A stretch of 64,000 nt of DNA from Rhodococcus sp. BP22 (GCF_014281965.1 NZ_JACFTB010000008.1:1-64000), one strand, 5' to 3'; shown: positions 1-9,173, counted from the stretch's first letter. Program-made: numbers and translations. The notes: generated by a model not told the origin, from the sequence alone.

Positions 1-37
1 GGACATGCTGAAGGCCTCCGAGCCGGACAAGGCCTAG
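1..37 (+). CDS. C-terminal end of an upstream protein (partial)
   Basis: Frame 2 reads ...DMLKASEPDKA and stops at TAG (35-37). It is followed at once by a strong hairpin (44-82), which fits the 3-prime end of a plus-strand gene lying mostly outside the window. Too little is present to name it. Confidence 0.45.
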   Translation, partial: DMLKASEPDKA

Positions 38-43
38 CGGCAT

Positions 44-82
44 GTGAGTGGAAATACGCCTGAAGGACGTATTTCCACTCAC
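44..82. terminator. Perfect 15-bp hairpin, probable bidirectional terminator
   Basis: GTGAGTGGAAATACG (44-58) pairs perfectly with CGTATTTCCACTCAC (68-82) across a 9-nt loop in which CC and GG can extend the stem. It lies between the end of the upstream plus-strand gene and the end of the minus-strand SMP-30 gene, so it can serve both. There is no T-tract directly after it on the plus strand; a short TTTT lies at 95-98. Confidence 0.6.
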
Positions 83-116
83 GCCTGCCTAGTCTTTTAC
101 TCACGCCTGCCTAGTC
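77..116. repeat. 18-bp perfect direct repeat overlapping the hairpin arm
   Basis: ACTCACGCCTGCCTAGTC occurs at 77-94 and 99-116, separated by TTTT. The first copy begins inside the right arm of the 44-82 hairpin, so the right arm end is partly duplicated. This suggests a small duplication or a fragment of a dispersed intergenic repeat. Confidence 0.75.
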
Positions 117-130
117 GTGCGCCGCAGCCT

Positions 131-1000
131 CTATACCCGAACTGCGAGCAGTTTTCCTGCCGTCTCCACCTTGCGCTGATGTTCGTTGAAGTCGGGCGCT
201 GCGCAGACGAACAATGTGCGGCCGTCGTCCCCACCGAGTCCGCATGCGAAGACACCGGTATCGAATTCGAGCTGGTCGATGATGCCCTTGCCGTGCGCGA
301 GGTGAACCACACGTTGCCCGAGCGCGTCGGCTACCCACAGCGTCCCGTCGGTGTCGATACAGCAGCCGTCGGCGGCTACGACCAGCTGCCCCAGTGCGGC
401 AGTCACATCGCCCATGTCCGGGAGTTCGGCGAACTTCACCCAGTCACGCCGCTCCCCGAGCGATCCATCGGGACGAACCGCGAACGCACTCACGCGGTTG
501 CCTATCGTCTCGTCGACGAGCAGTTCCCCGTCTTCGGTCATGGCCATCCCGTTGGGAAAGTACAGATCTTTCGCTGCGACGTGGACGGATCCGTCGGGAT
601 CGACCCGCAGTAGATCCGCCGTCGCGGGTGTCGCGAGGTTCATCAAATCGAAGCCGAAGTTACCGACATACGCACGGCCGCGGGCGTCGACCAGCATGTC
701 GTTGAGATTGGCGTCGACGTACGAAGACAAATCGGCATGGACGACGAGGCTTCCGTCGTCCTCACGCCGCAGAATTTTCTGATCGCGCATCGAAACCACG
801 AGCAACCTGCCGTCGGGAAGCCACCCGAGCCCGGACGGCTGCTGCGGAACCTCTGCCTCGACGCGGACATCGGAGCCGTCCGCCTCGGCAGAGATCACCT
901 GCTGGCTGTAGAAGTCCGATACCCAGATACGGCCGGAGTGCCAGCGCGGACATTCCAAGTACGTGTAGTTCTCGAGGACAACTGTCACTTCAGGTTTCAT
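131..1000 (-). CDS. SMP-30/gluconolactonase-like six-bladed beta-propeller protein
   Basis: A 289-residue protein of the SMP-30/gluconolactonase/LRE family, metal-dependent lactonases or esterases. The three metal ligands of the family are recognisable: Glu16 in YLECPRW, Asn150 in FPNGMAM, and Asp225 in WVADALG. It has no signal peptide, so it is cytoplasmic. Start: ATG at 1000 (MKPEV...) is chosen; in-frame ATGs at 1009 and 1021 are possible and none has a clear ribosome site. It is divergent from an amidohydrolase 38 bp away, a common pairing of lactonase and hydrolase in catabolism of sugar acids or aromatic ring-cleavage products. The true substrate is unknown. Confidence 0.85.
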   Translation of the reverse strand: MKPEVTVVLENYTYLECPRWHSGRIWVSDFYSQQVISAEADGSDVRVEAEVPQQPSGLGWLPDGRLLVVSMRDQKILRREDDGSLVVHADLSSYVDANLNDMLVDARGRAYVGNFGFDLMNLATPATADLLRVDPDGSVHVAAKDLYFPNGMAMTEDGELLVDETIGNRVSAFAVRPDGSLGERRDWVKFAELPDMGDVTAALGQLVVAADGCCIDTDGTLWVADALGQRVVHLAHGKGIIDQLEFDTGVFACGLGGDDGRTLFVCAAPDFNEHQRKVETAGKLLAVRV

Positions 1001-1038
1001 GAACGCCATCGAAACACACACCTGTCATGCTGTGAGGC

Positions 1039-1773
1039 GTGTTCGACGCTCACTTTCACATCATCGACCCCGCCTACCCCCTTGTCGAAAACAACGGATT
1101 CGTCCCGGAGCCGTTCACCATCGCCGACTATTCGGCCCGAATCGACGGCCTCGGCATCACCGGTGGTGCCGTGGTCAGCGCATCGTTTCAGGGCAGCGAT
1201 CAGACCTTCCTGGTGGCCGCGCTGGCGGCGTTGGGCCGAGGATGGGTCGGGGTGATTCAACTCGCGCCCGACGCCACCGACGAGGACATCCTCGCGCTCG
1301 ACGACGCAGGTGTACGTGCTCTTCGCTTGAATCTCCGACGCGGCGCTACCGACATACAAACCCTGACCACGCAGGCGCGGCGCGCATTCGACCTCGTCGG
1401 GTGGCCCGCCGAACTGTATGTCGATGCGTCCATGCTTCTCTCGCTCGAACCGATTCTGGCGAAGCTGCCCGCTGTCAGTATCGACCACCTCGGTATGTCG
1501 TCCAAAGGTCTGTCGTACCTGCTCAACCTGGTAGACCGAGGAGTGCGCGTAAAAGCAACAGGCTTCGGCAGAGTGGATCTCGACATCATCGAGACCATGC
1601 GTCGGATTCACGCGGTCGACCCGTCGGCACTGATGTTCGGAACCGATCTGCCCGGCACGCGCGCACCGCGTCCGTTCCTCGAATCCGATCTGAACCTCAT
1701 CGCCGAAGCGGTCGGTGGCGACCTACCCGCGGTTCTCGACGGCAACGCGCGCGCCTGGTACCGCGTCACCTGA
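1039..1773 (+). CDS. Amidohydrolase-2 family TIM-barrel hydrolase (PDC-lactonase-like)
   Basis: A 244-residue TIM-barrel protein of the amidohydrolase-2 family, which includes 2-pyrone-4,6-dicarboxylate lactonases and decarboxylase-like hydrolases. Visible motifs are HxH at the N-terminus (His5, His7), Lys172 in VKATGFG, His150 in SIDHLG, and Asp203 in FGTDLPG near the C-terminal barrel end. It starts with GTG at 1039. It is divergent from the SMP-30 gene with about 38 bp between the starts, so both probably share a control region. Substrate is not deducible; a lactone or ring-cleavage product is the family expectation. Confidence 0.8.
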   Translation: MFDAHFHIIDPAYPLVENNGFVPEPFTIADYSARIDGLGITGGAVVSASFQGSDQTFLVAALAALGRGWVGVIQLAPDATDEDILALDDAGVRALRLNLRRGATDIQTLTTQARRAFDLVGWPAELYVDASMLLSLEPILAKLPAVSIDHLGMSSKGLSYLLNLVDRGVRVKATGFGRVDLDIIETMRRIHAVDPSALMFGTDLPGTRAPRPFLESDLNLIAEAVGGDLPAVLDGNARAWYRVT

Positions 1774-1781
1774 CCAACTCT

Positions 1782-2264
1782 TCAGAATGCGAGGACGGCG
1801 GAAAGCCAGACCGCGCTTGCCAACAGAGCTCCCAACAGCTCGACGAGTATCGACAGCCCCGCGGCCTTCGTTGCATGAACCGTGGATTGCCATGCGGCGG
1901 AATGACTTCGATGCCGGGGAAGTTCGGCGGCATAGACGCCGAGCACGAATCCGACGAACAGCCCGATCACCGGGATGACGAAAAAGCCGACGATGCCGAG
2001 CAATCCACCGAGGACCAACGATCGCGTGGGAACACCGGCGTCGCGCATCCGCCTCCCGGGCCAGGTGTACTTGACGACGCCGCTGACCACGAGCAATACC
2101 GTCGCGATGCCGAAGGCCGTCCACGCTGCGCTACCGCCGGTCAGCAACGCCCACACCCCGATCGCCGCGAAAATCAGGATCGTGCCAGGCAAAATCGGGA
2201 CGACGACACCGATCAAGCCCACTGCAATGACCAGGCCCACGAGTACTTCCGCGTAGCCGCTCAC
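1782..2264 (-). CDS. DUF456 family integral membrane protein
   Basis: A 160-residue, very hydrophobic protein with about four to five membrane segments, with glycine-rich pairs such as [17 protein letters not shown] typical of DUF456. The function of the family is unknown. Its start overlaps the purT stop by 4 bp (ATGA, 2261-2264), so it is translated as the second gene of a purT operon. Its 3-prime end meets the amidohydrolase gene tail to tail with 8 bp between them. Confidence 0.8.
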   Translation of the reverse strand: MSGYAEVLVGLVIAVGLIGVVVPILPGTILIFAAIGVWALLTGGSAAWTAFGIATVLLVVSGVVKYTWPGRRMRDAGVPTRSLVLGGLLGIVGFFVIPVIGLFVGFVLGVYAAELPRHRSHSAAWQSTVHATKAAGLSILVELLGALLASAVWLSAVLAF

Positions 2265-3448
2265 GTGACCGGGTGAACCTTTCCTGCGGCTTCGACGGCC
2301 CTGGACCGGGCGGTGGCTATGTCCGCGGCTGTCGACACCGCAACACCCATCCGCCTGCGCACGAAACTCTCCGGCTTACCGAACAACCGAAGATCGGTTT
2401 CCGGCACGGCCAGCGCGTCCGCGACGCCTTCGAAGCTGATTCCGCTCGCGTCGACACCGCCGTAGATCACCGCCGAAGCTCCGGGCGAGAGGAGCGTCGT
2501 ATCCACGGGCAGTCCGAGGATTGCGCGGGCGTGCAGTTCGAATTCCGAGAGGCGTTGGGTGCGTAGGGTGACCAGGCCGGTGTCGTGTGGGCGAGGACTG
2601 ACCTCGGAGAAGTAGACGTCGTCCCCCTTGACGAACAGTTCGACACCGAATACTCCGCGCCCACCGAGTGCAGTGGTGATCCGGTCGGCGACGTCTTTCG
2701 CACGCGCCAGGGCAGCGTCGGACATCGGCTGGGGTTGCCAGGATTCGACATAGTCCCCCGCTTCCTGCAGATGGCCGATCGGCTCGCAGAAATCTGTTCC
2801 GGCAACCGAACGGATGGTCAGAAGCGTTATCTCGTAGTCGAAATCGACGAACCCTTCGACGATGACGCGACCGAGATCGACGCGGCCACCCTTCAGCGCG
2901 TACTCCCAAGCCTGTTCGACGTCCTCTGGGCCGTGTACCACCGACTGGCCCTTACCCGAGGAGGACATCACCGGCTTGATCACCGAGGGAAAACCGATGG
3001 TGGACAGTGCCTTACGCACCTCGTCGAGTGAATCCGCGAAAGCGAAAGGTGAGGTGGGTAGTCCCAGATCTTCGGCCGCGAGCCGGCGAATACCTTCACG
3101 GTTCATCGTCAACTGTGTTGCGCGAGCTGTCGGGATGACGACCGTGCGGCCACGCTGCTCCACCTCGGCGAGGGCGTCGGTGGCGATGGCTTCGATCTCG
3201 GGGACCACGAAGTCCGGTTGCTGGGCGTCGATCAGAGCCAGCAACTCTTCCGGGTCGCTCATGTCGATGGTGAAACTGTGGTGGGCGACCTGGTGGCCGG
3301 GGGCGTTGTCGTAACGATCGACGGCAATCACCTCGACGCCGAGACGCTGGAACGCGATGATGACTTCTTTACCCAGCTCACCTGCTCCGAGCAGCATCAC
3401 CCGCGTGGCACCCGAGGTAAGAGGTGTGCCGATCCGTCCATATTCCAT
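2261..3448 (-). CDS. purT: Formate-dependent phosphoribosylglycinamide formyltransferase (GAR transformylase 2)
   Basis: PurT makes formyl-GAR from GAR, formate and ATP in purine biosynthesis, in the cytoplasm. The protein begins with the typical [20 protein letters not shown] nucleotide-binding segment, followed by a full ATP-grasp domain ([33 protein letters not shown]) and the C-terminal [15 protein letters not shown] motif. Start: ATG at 3448 is preceded by GGTGAG at 7 nt spacing; GTG 3460, ATG 3475 and ATG 3502 are alternatives, so length is 395 to 413 residues. It overlaps the downstream DUF456 gene by 4 bp. Confidence 0.93.
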   Translation of the reverse strand: MEYGRIGTPLTSGATRVMLLGAGELGKEVIIAFQRLGVEVIAVDRYDNAPGHQVAHHSFTIDMSDPEELLALIDAQQPDFVVPEIEAIATDALAEVEQRGRTVVIPTARATQLTMNREGIRRLAAEDLGLPTSPFAFADSLDEVRKALSTIGFPSVIKPVMSSSGKGQSVVHGPEDVEQAWEYALKGGRVDLGRVIVEGFVDFDYEITLLTIRSVAGTDFCEPIGHLQEAGDYVESWQPQPMSDAALARAKDVADRITTALGGRGVFGVELFVKGDDVYFSEVSPRPHDTGLVTLRTQRLSEFELHARAILGLPVDTTLLSPGASAVIYGGVDASGISFEGVADALAVPETDLRLFGKPESFVRRRMGVAVSTAADIATARSRAVEAAGKVHPVT

Positions 3449-3565
3449 TGCCGCGCTCACCTGCCCATTATCCATACCCCGGCTACTTTGACGTCCAAGC
3501 ACGGGCTAACCTCCAAACACCCAGTCGGCCTGCCGAACGAGCCGACCTGATCGGAACGAGGAAAT

Positions 3566-4642
3566 GTGTCGAGTAGCGGTGGACCACTCACGGGGCTTCG
3601 CGTCGTAGAACTTGCTGGAATCGGACCGGGGCCGCACGCGGCGCTGCTGTTGGCAGATCTCGGTGCCGACGTCGTCCGAGTACAACGCGCCGGGCAGATC
3701 GCCGAACACGATCAGCAACTCCGTAGCCGAACCATCGTCGAAGCAAACCTCAAGGACCCGGCCGACATCGAGAAAGTCCTCGGACTGCTCGAGCGTGCCG
3801 ACGTCCTGATCGAAGGCTTCCGTCCCGGCGTCACCGAGCGTCTCGGCCTGGGCCCGGAGGATGCCCTCGCCCGTAACCCACGTCTCGTGTACGGCCGAAT
3901 GACAGGGTGGGGACAGGAAGGTCCATGGTCCGCGGCCGCCGGCCACGACATCAACTACATCTCCGTCACCGGTGTCCTGAATGCGATCGGGCGCAAGGGC
4001 GAGCGCCCCGTGCCACCACTGAACATGGTCGGTGATTTCGGCGGCGGATCGATGTTCCTGATCTTCGGCATTCTGGCTGCACTGTTCGAACGCCAGACCT
4101 CGGGCAAGGGCCAGGTCGTCGACGCGGCGATGGTCGACGGCACCGCCGCACTCTCACACATGATCTGGGGCCTACGCGGCATCGGCGCCTGGTCCGACGA
4201 GCGCGGAGTCAACATGCTCGACACCGGATTTCCCTTTTACGACACCTATGAGACTTCCGACGGAAAGTACATGGCCGTTGGCGCGCTGGAACCGCAGTTC
4301 TTCGCCGAGATGCTCAGGCTGCTCGAGCTCGATCCGGCCACGACCCCAGGCCAGGGTGACCGGGACCGCTGGCCTGAGATGCGTGAACTTTTCACTGCAA
4401 CCTTCAAATCCAAGAAGCGCGACGAGTGGGCTGCGATTTTCGACGGCACCGACGCGTGCGTCTCACCGGTCCTGACATTCGCCGAAGCTCCCGAGCAGCG
4501 GCACCTGAAGGATCGCGGCACGCTCATCGAGGTCGACGGCGTCACTCAGCACCGCCCGGCACCGCGTTTCTCACGCACCCCGAACGGCACCCCGACCGCT
4601 CCCCCGTCGACCGCATCGGACGTCGAGACACTCTGGCGCTGA
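3566..4642 (+). CDS. Alpha-methylacyl-CoA racemase (CaiB/BaiF class III CoA-transferase family)
   Basis: A 358-residue family III CoA-transferase fold protein most like alpha-methylacyl-CoA racemase. This enzyme epimerises 2-methyl-branched acyl-CoAs so that side chains of sterols and isoprenoid acids can enter beta-oxidation. The catalytic pair of bacterial racemases is visible as His127 in AAGHDINY and Asp157 in NMVGDFGG. The N-terminal [18 protein letters not shown] segment is typical. The function fits the sterol genes after 44 kb, although it lies far from them. It is convergent with the MocR gene (11-bp gap). Confidence 0.9.
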   Translation: MSSSGGPLTGLRVVELAGIGPGPHAALLLADLGADVVRVQRAGQIAEHDQQLRSRTIVEANLKDPADIEKVLGLLERADVLIEGFRPGVTERLGLGPEDALARNPRLVYGRMTGWGQEGPWSAAAGHDINYISVTGVLNAIGRKGERPVPPLNMVGDFGGGSMFLIFGILAALFERQTSGKGQVVDAAMVDGTAALSHMIWGLRGIGAWSDERGVNMLDTGFPFYDTYETSDGKYMAVGALEPQFFAEMLRLLELDPATTPGQGDRDRWPEMRELFTATFKSKKRDEWAAIFDGTDACVSPVLTFAEAPEQRHLKDRGTLIEVDGVTQHRPAPRFSRTPNGTPTAPPSTASDVETLWR

Positions 4643-4653
4643 GCCTTTTTCGC

Positions 4654-6132
4654 TCAGAAGACGAGCGCCGGTTGTTGACCCTCGACAGAGGGGGCCAACG
4701 CCCGGTACGCCGCCGCAGTGGCTGTGACCGCTGCGGCGAGCTCGGCGGGTTCGCGTGTGTACGGCATCCGAAGGAAGCGCTCGAACGCACCCTCGACACC
4801 GAAGCGCGGGCCTGCTGCCAGTACCGCCCCGAACGCAGGCGCAGTCGCAGCCAACGCACTCGATACAGGCGCGGGAATCTGCAACCACAGCGACATCCCA
4901 CCCGTCGAACGCCGGTAACGCCAGCCCGGAAGATGTTCGGCGATAGCATCTTCCAAGACCCGACGACGCTCTCGCAGTTGCATCCTTCTGGTCTCGAGAA
5001 TCGCATCCGCATCCTCGAGTAGAAAACCTGCGGCCAGCTGATCCATGATCGAGGTACCCAGATCGTGCGCGGCGCGCGAGCCCGCAAGCTGACTGATCAG
5101 CGACGGATTGGCTCGAATCCATCCGATGCGCAGACCACCCCAGTACGACTTGGACGCCGAACCGATCGTGACGATGTCGGTCCCGGACACCCGACCGAAC
5201 GACGCGACCGGTGGTGGCGGTGGGCTGTCGAGCCACAGGTCCACCATCGTCTCGTCGACGATCAGTGTCATCGATGTATCGCGGGCGATGCGCGCGAGTT
5301 CGGCACGGCCATCGGCGTCCAAGCACCTTCCCGTCGGATTGTGGTAGTCCAGGATCATGTACGCGACTTTCGCCGCGGTCTGTCTGGCCGCACTGCGGAC
5401 ACCTTCCAGATCCCACGCGTCGTCGTCAGGACGGATCGGCACCGGGACCGGGCGCGCGCCGATACGCCGGATCGCCTCCAGTGCATTGGGGTACGTCGGA
5501 TGATCGATGAGCACGCGATCACCCGGCGAGGTCAACGTGCCCAACAACAACCCCAGGGCCTGTTGCGCTCCCGAGGTGACCATGATCTGGTCGGGGGTGG
5601 TCGCGAGACCCCGCTCTGTGAACCGTCGAGCGATTGCCTCGCGCAGCACTGCGAGGCCGATCGGCTCCATGCCGTGCGTGGACAAATACGCCGGAAGTGC
5701 TTGCAGCGCAGAGCCGTACGCAGCCAGCATCGCCTCTGTCGGGGCCGCCATCGCAGCGTGACTCATGTCCACCACAGGCCCGCTCGACGACTTCGTCTGG
5801 AGGAGGATGCCGTTGGGGCGCGCCGCGTCGGGAAGGGCGACCGTGCTGCGCGCGCCCTGTTTGCTGATGAGGTAGCCCTCCTCGCGAAGGACTGCATACG
5901 AGGAGGTGATCGTGGTGCGACTCAGTTCGAGCGCAGCGGAGAGGTCCCGCTCACTCGGCAGACCCACCCCTAGCGGGATCCGCCCGTCGTGGATGAGGAG
6001 TCGGACGCCGTCGGCGAGCGCCCTGTACGTCGGCCGGGACGTCCGACGCCTACTGGACCCGTCATCGGCATCGGTGCGCCAGCGTCCTAGATCGCGCGCC
6101 AGCGATGTCGCATGGAGAACCCTCGTAGCCAT
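4654..6132 (-). CDS. MocR-type regulator (GntR HTH fused to class I aminotransferase fold)
   Basis: A 492-residue transcription factor: a winged-helix GntR domain (about residues 35-100, LPSERDLSAALELSRTTI) joined to a PLP-binding fold-type I aminotransferase domain (about 120-480). Asn265 in DYHNPTG and the PLP lysine Lys328 in GSASKSYWGG are present. Such proteins sense PLP or an amino compound and usually control a neighbouring or divergent gene. Here the divergent gene is ogt, and a 9-bp inverted repeat with two ACTGG direct repeats lies between them. The effector is unknown. Confidence 0.9.
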   Translation of the reverse strand: MATRVLHATSLARDLGRWRTDADDGSSRRRTSRPTYRALADGVRLLIHDGRIPLGVGLPSERDLSAALELSRTTITSSYAVLREEGYLISKQGARSTVALPDAARPNGILLQTKSSSGPVVDMSHAAMAAPTEAMLAAYGSALQALPAYLSTHGMEPIGLAVLREAIARRFTERGLATTPDQIMVTSGAQQALGLLLGTLTSPGDRVLIDHPTYPNALEAIRRIGARPVPVPIRPDDDAWDLEGVRSAARQTAAKVAYMILDYHNPTGRCLDADGRAELARIARDTSMTLIVDETMVDLWLDSPPPPPVASFGRVSGTDIVTIGSASKSYWGGLRIGWIRANPSLISQLAGSRAAHDLGTSIMDQLAAGFLLEDADAILETRRMQLRERRRVLEDAIAEHLPGWRYRRSTGGMSLWLQIPAPVSSALAATAPAFGAVLAAGPRFGVEGAFERFLRMPYTREPAELAAAVTATAAAYRALAPSVEGQQPALVF

Positions 6133-6177
6133 CGCTCGAGTATTCGCTCACTGGCATCTGGAATCAAATCCAATGAT

Positions 6178-6207
6178 CCCTCCAGTGGACTGGTTCATAC
6201 TGGAGGG
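6178..6207. promoter_or_regulatory. Inverted repeat in the MocR/ogt divergent promoter, candidate MocR operator
   Basis: CCCTCCAGT (6178-6186) and ACTGGAGGG (6199-6207) form a perfect 9-bp inverted repeat with a 12-nt spacer. Two direct ACTGG repeats lie inside it (6189-6193 and 6199-6203). CATACT at 6196-6201 resembles a -10 box just upstream of the ogt GTG at 6208, so the site would overlap the ogt promoter. Confidence 0.55.
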
Positions 6208-6726
6208 GTGGCCTACGCACTCTTCGACACCGCTCTCGGGAGGTGTGGTCTGGCCTGGTCCGACGCCGGCATCACCGCCGTCGGATTACCAGAATCGGAT
6301 GACGCACTCTCTGCATACCTGCGTGGCTTCGGCGGCGAACCGGAAGTTCCGCAGGGTGCGGCCCACGAGGCCGTCGAACTGATCACCGCACTCCTCGACG
6401 GCAAGCAGGTCGACCTTTCTGCAATTCCAGTAGTACTCGACGTCTCGGACTTCGACAGTGCGGTCTACGGCGTCACGCGGGCCATACCGCATCATTCGAC
6501 AATGACGTACGGGGCGCTCGCTACTCGGCTCGGACATCCGGGCGCGGCCCAGGCAGTGGGCGGAGCGTTGGGCCGTAACCCGGTGCCGATCATCATTCCG
6601 TGCCACCGCGTCCTCGGCGCTGGGCGCGAGGTCGGCGGATTCTCCGCGCCGGGCGGGGCGAGCACCAAGGAGAAGATTCTGTCGATCGAGGGTGTTGCGG
6701 GGTTCGGGGAGCCCACACTCTTCTGA
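6208..6726 (+). CDS. ogt: Methylated-DNA--[protein]-cysteine S-methyltransferase
   Basis: A 172-residue DNA repair protein that transfers the alkyl group from O6-alkylguanine to its own cysteine. The active-site PCHRV is at residues 131-135 (Cys132), preceded by the typical MTYGALATRLGHPGAAQAVG helix-turn-helix region and followed by GGFSAPGG. The frame is open to 6112, but homology begins at GTG 6208 (VAYALFDT). A -10-like CATACT only 6 bp upstream suggests a leaderless transcript. It is divergent from the MocR gene. Confidence 0.9.
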   Translation: MAYALFDTALGRCGLAWSDAGITAVGLPESDDALSAYLRGFGGEPEVPQGAAHEAVELITALLDGKQVDLSAIPVVLDVSDFDSAVYGVTRAIPHHSTMTYGALATRLGHPGAAQAVGGALGRNPVPIIIPCHRVLGAGREVGGFSAPGGASTKEKILSIEGVAGFGEPTLF

Positions 6727-6802
6727 CCGCGCTCGAGTGAGAAAAGTTGCGTGCGAGTGCAAATTCAACCAATAGTCAGGTAATCGATTTCGCAAGTTCA
6801 TT

Positions 6803-6823
6803 ATTCATTCGAATTCGATGAAT
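6803..6823. repeat. Short AT-rich palindrome between convergent genes
   Basis: ATTCA (6803-6807) and TGAAT (6819-6823) flank the 10-bp palindrome TCGAATTCGA (6809-6818). The site lies between the ends of ogt (plus) and the LGFP gene (minus). It could act as a weak terminator; no T-tract follows closely. Confidence 0.35.
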
Positions 6824-6872
6824 CAATCCGTTAGGCTCGAATTTCGACCGGAAAAGAATCCAGCGGTATCTT

Positions 6873-7313
6873 TCAGGCCGGAATGGAGATCGAATCTGCG
6901 GGTAAATCGACGGAAGACGCATTACCTGCCTCGGAACCCGGTGGCGTCGCATCGTCTTCGCTTCGGCCACCGATGATGAAGGCGCCGGTCTCGGGCATCC
7001 AACCGATCGATCCGCGCTCGAACAGGTTGTAGCGCCCGTAACCCGTGGGCGTGGGCTTTTCGTTACTGATCGGGTAACCCAGTGAGCCGTATGGGCCGGC
7101 GTGCTTCAGGTAGTAGGCAAGTATCTCGCCGTGCACTTCGTAGGCACCACCCTCGGGGTGTGCGAACACCGTCGCATTTCGGTATTCGAGCATTCCTCCG
7201 CCACCTGGACCGAGCATGAAATCACCGACCTGCTCACCGATCCACGGATGCTCGTAAGCAAAGCGATCGAATTGATAGCCGAACACTTCGAGACCGCAAT
7301 ATGTAGTGGGCAT
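6873..7313 (-). CDS. LGFP-repeat protein downstream of the SipW-type locus
   Basis: A 146-residue protein with LGFP-type repeats: YGSLGYPISNE, then GRYNLFERGSIGWMPETGA, the pattern of LGFP modules that in mycolic-acid bacteria are linked to cell-envelope proteins. ATG at 7313 is chosen because GGAAGG stands 7 nt upstream; the frame is open further upstream but that part is antisense-like. No signal peptide or membrane segment is visible, which is odd for an LGFP protein. It lies 137 bp downstream of the peptidase-fusion gene on the same strand and may be the last gene of that locus. Confidence 0.7.
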   Translation of the reverse strand: MPTTYCGLEVFGYQFDRFAYEHPWIGEQVGDFMLGPGGGGMLEYRNATVFAHPEGGAYEVHGEILAYYLKHAGPYGSLGYPISNEKPTPTGYGRYNLFERGSIGWMPETGAFIIGGRSEDDATPPGSEAGNASSVDLPADSISIPA

Positions 7314-7450
7314 CGACCGACCTTCCGTCGCATTAATTGCCCACCATTGTCCACCCTTTTCAACGTTCCGGGAAGTCGAATCGAAGATATTCGTTTTTCT
7401 ACCTAGCGAGTGCCCACTGTTGGATGCCCTGCGGCCCCACCGGGTGATCT

Positions 7451-9166
7451 TTATGCAGGCCCAGAGTCGGTGGCGGGCGCCTGTTCCTCCGGTACTTGTT
7501 CCACCGTCGGTGTCTGACCCGGCGCCGGCACGGGCGGCGCCGCCGGGGGCGGCACGACTGCGCTCTTCACCCATACGCCGGAGGACTTCGAGACCGTCCA
7601 CGTGCCGCTCTCCGTCACAATCTGCAGCACGTTGGTGCCAGGCACCCATCCCACTACGTCCTCGGCCGAAACAGCGGTGCGGTATACCTCGTCTTCCGCG
7701 TTCCTGATCACGGCGCTGGGTCCGGTCTCCGATTGGACGACCTGTGCCGTGTAATTGCCGGACGAAGACATGGTCGGTGAAGTGAGCGGCTCCTCCGTCG
7801 GCGCAGGCGCGATCGGCGGGACGGTCGGTACTGTCGGGTCCGGCGAGGTAGTGCTCGTCTCACCAGGTGCCGCCGTCGCGGACGGCGCGGTCGTTGTCGG
7901 CTGAGCAGTCGTCGGCTGATCAGTTGTCGACACTGCATCGGGCGGAGTCGTCGGTGCGACTTCGCGGGTCGACTCGGGATCGATAGACCGACGCTGCGCC
8001 CCTGCCATTGCTGGACTGTTCGCCGGCACTGGATCGTCTCCGGATACATCCACCACAAATCCGGTGCGGCTCGCTCTGCCGCACAGGGCCCGTGTGCCTG
8101 ATGCCGGACGATGGATCACCGTTCCCTCCCATGCGGATGACACTGCACCGGAGGAGGGAAGCACGGTATGAACCTCGAAGTTGAAGTCGTAAGCACGAAT
8201 ATTCGTATTGGGAAACGGCCCGTATACGGCAGTAACTGTGGTCCCTACGATCGCCCCTACGGGTGGAGTTACGTTGAATGTCGTATAGATCTCAATCGGG
8301 TCACTCACCGTTCTCAGCGCTATCTTGTACGTGTACGGAGCACCGATGTGTCTCCAACTCACACGAAGGTCGTAGAAACCTGGTTCCTCGCAGTTGACGA
8401 TCCTGCCACCGCTGAGAGGGCTACTGATCTTCGGCACGAAGACCGCTTTGGTACCCAAAACGCCGCTCTTTGCTGACGCAGAAACAGTGAGCGCGGCGCT
8501 GGTGCCGGATATGTGGACCGTGCCGATGGCCGTCAAGAGAACCAACGCAAGAACAAGGGGAGAACGGTGCAGAGTCTTGGTCGAGCCCTGCCTGGGTATG
8601 GCAGGCTCGGAATCCGATGCCTCATCACGAGACCGACTGTGCAAGTTGATTTCCCGTCGACGCCCATTGTGTCGAACGACAGTCGACAGCACCAGAGCTG
8701 CACCCAGCACGCCGGCCGCAGCGACGAACGGGTTCGAGAGCCAGACGAGAACGTAACCCAATCCGTTCACATGGAGGAAGATTCGGTCCGCTGAGGTGAT
8801 CGCATACGGTTCGAGGTCTGCTTGCTGGTTGGCATCCCCCTTGAGCCGAAGTTCAGCGAATTCGCCCGTGCTGGAGTCGATACCGACCACACGGTGAGTG
8901 ATTCGGCTTCCATCCGCATCGTCGACACTGATGACATCACCGACATGAATATCGGCGGCGGCAACGTTGTGGGCAAAGGCGAGTGCGCCGGTCTCGATGG
9001 TCGGCGACATCGACCCGGATTGGAAGACGAGCGCCTTGACCCCGAAGATCAGTGACACCAGGACCGCAAATCCGACAACCACACCGCCGGCCGCCGCGAG
9101 CAACAGGACAGTCCTGCGGAGACCCTGCGCCGGACTCCGACGTGTTCCACTCGCTTGCATACTCAT
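7451..9166 (-). CDS. SipW-type (S26B) signal peptidase fused to a secreted, Thr/Pro-rich C-terminal region
   Basis: 571 residues. Residues 1-170 are a signal peptidase of the Ser-His-Asp type used by SipW, archaea and eukaryotes: membrane segment 19-43, Ser52 in GSMSP, His91 in ITHRV, Asp111 in KGDAN, second membrane segment about 138-163. Then follow a basic linker (164-200), a third hydrophobic segment (203-220) with a following SGTSAALTVSASAKSGVLGT resembling a SipW-type export signal, a beta-rich region (240-365), a Thr/Pro-rich stretch (400-465), a small beta domain (468-537) and a Pro-rich tail. Ordinary enzymes of this type end near residue 200. It is 7 bp downstream of a TasA-like substrate gene. 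GAGG precedes the ATG. Confidence 0.85.
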   Translation of the reverse strand: MSMQASGTRRSPAQGLRRTVLLLAAAGGVVVGFAVLVSLIFGVKALVFQSGSMSPTIETGALAFAHNVAAADIHVGDVISVDDADGSRITHRVVGIDSSTGEFAELRLKGDANQQADLEPYAITSADRIFLHVNGLGYVLVWLSNPFVAAAGVLGAALVLSTVVRHNGRRREINLHSRSRDEASDSEPAIPRQGSTKTLHRSPLVLALVLLTAIGTVHISGTSAALTVSASAKSGVLGTKAVFVPKISSPLSGGRIVNCEEPGFYDLRVSWRHIGAPYTYKIALRTVSDPIEIYTTFNVTPPVGAIVGTTVTAVYGPFPNTNIRAYDFNFEVHTVLPSSGAVSSAWEGTVIHRPASGTRALCGRASRTGFVVDVSGDDPVPANSPAMAGAQRRSIDPESTREVAPTTPPDAVSTTDQPTTAQPTTTAPSATAAPGETSTTSPDPTVPTVPPIAPAPTEEPLTSPTMSSSGNYTAQVVQSETGPSAVIRNAEDEVYRTAVSAEDVVGWVPGTNVLQIVTESGTWTVSKSSGVWVKSAVVPPPAAPPVPAPGQTPTVEQVPEEQAPATDSGPA

Positions 9167-9173
9167 CTCGACC

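Noticed and set aside
999-2276. 425-codon plus-strand open frame across the amidohydrolase and DUF456 genes
   Set aside because: Arg/His/Pro-rich out-of-frame translation overlapping two real genes.
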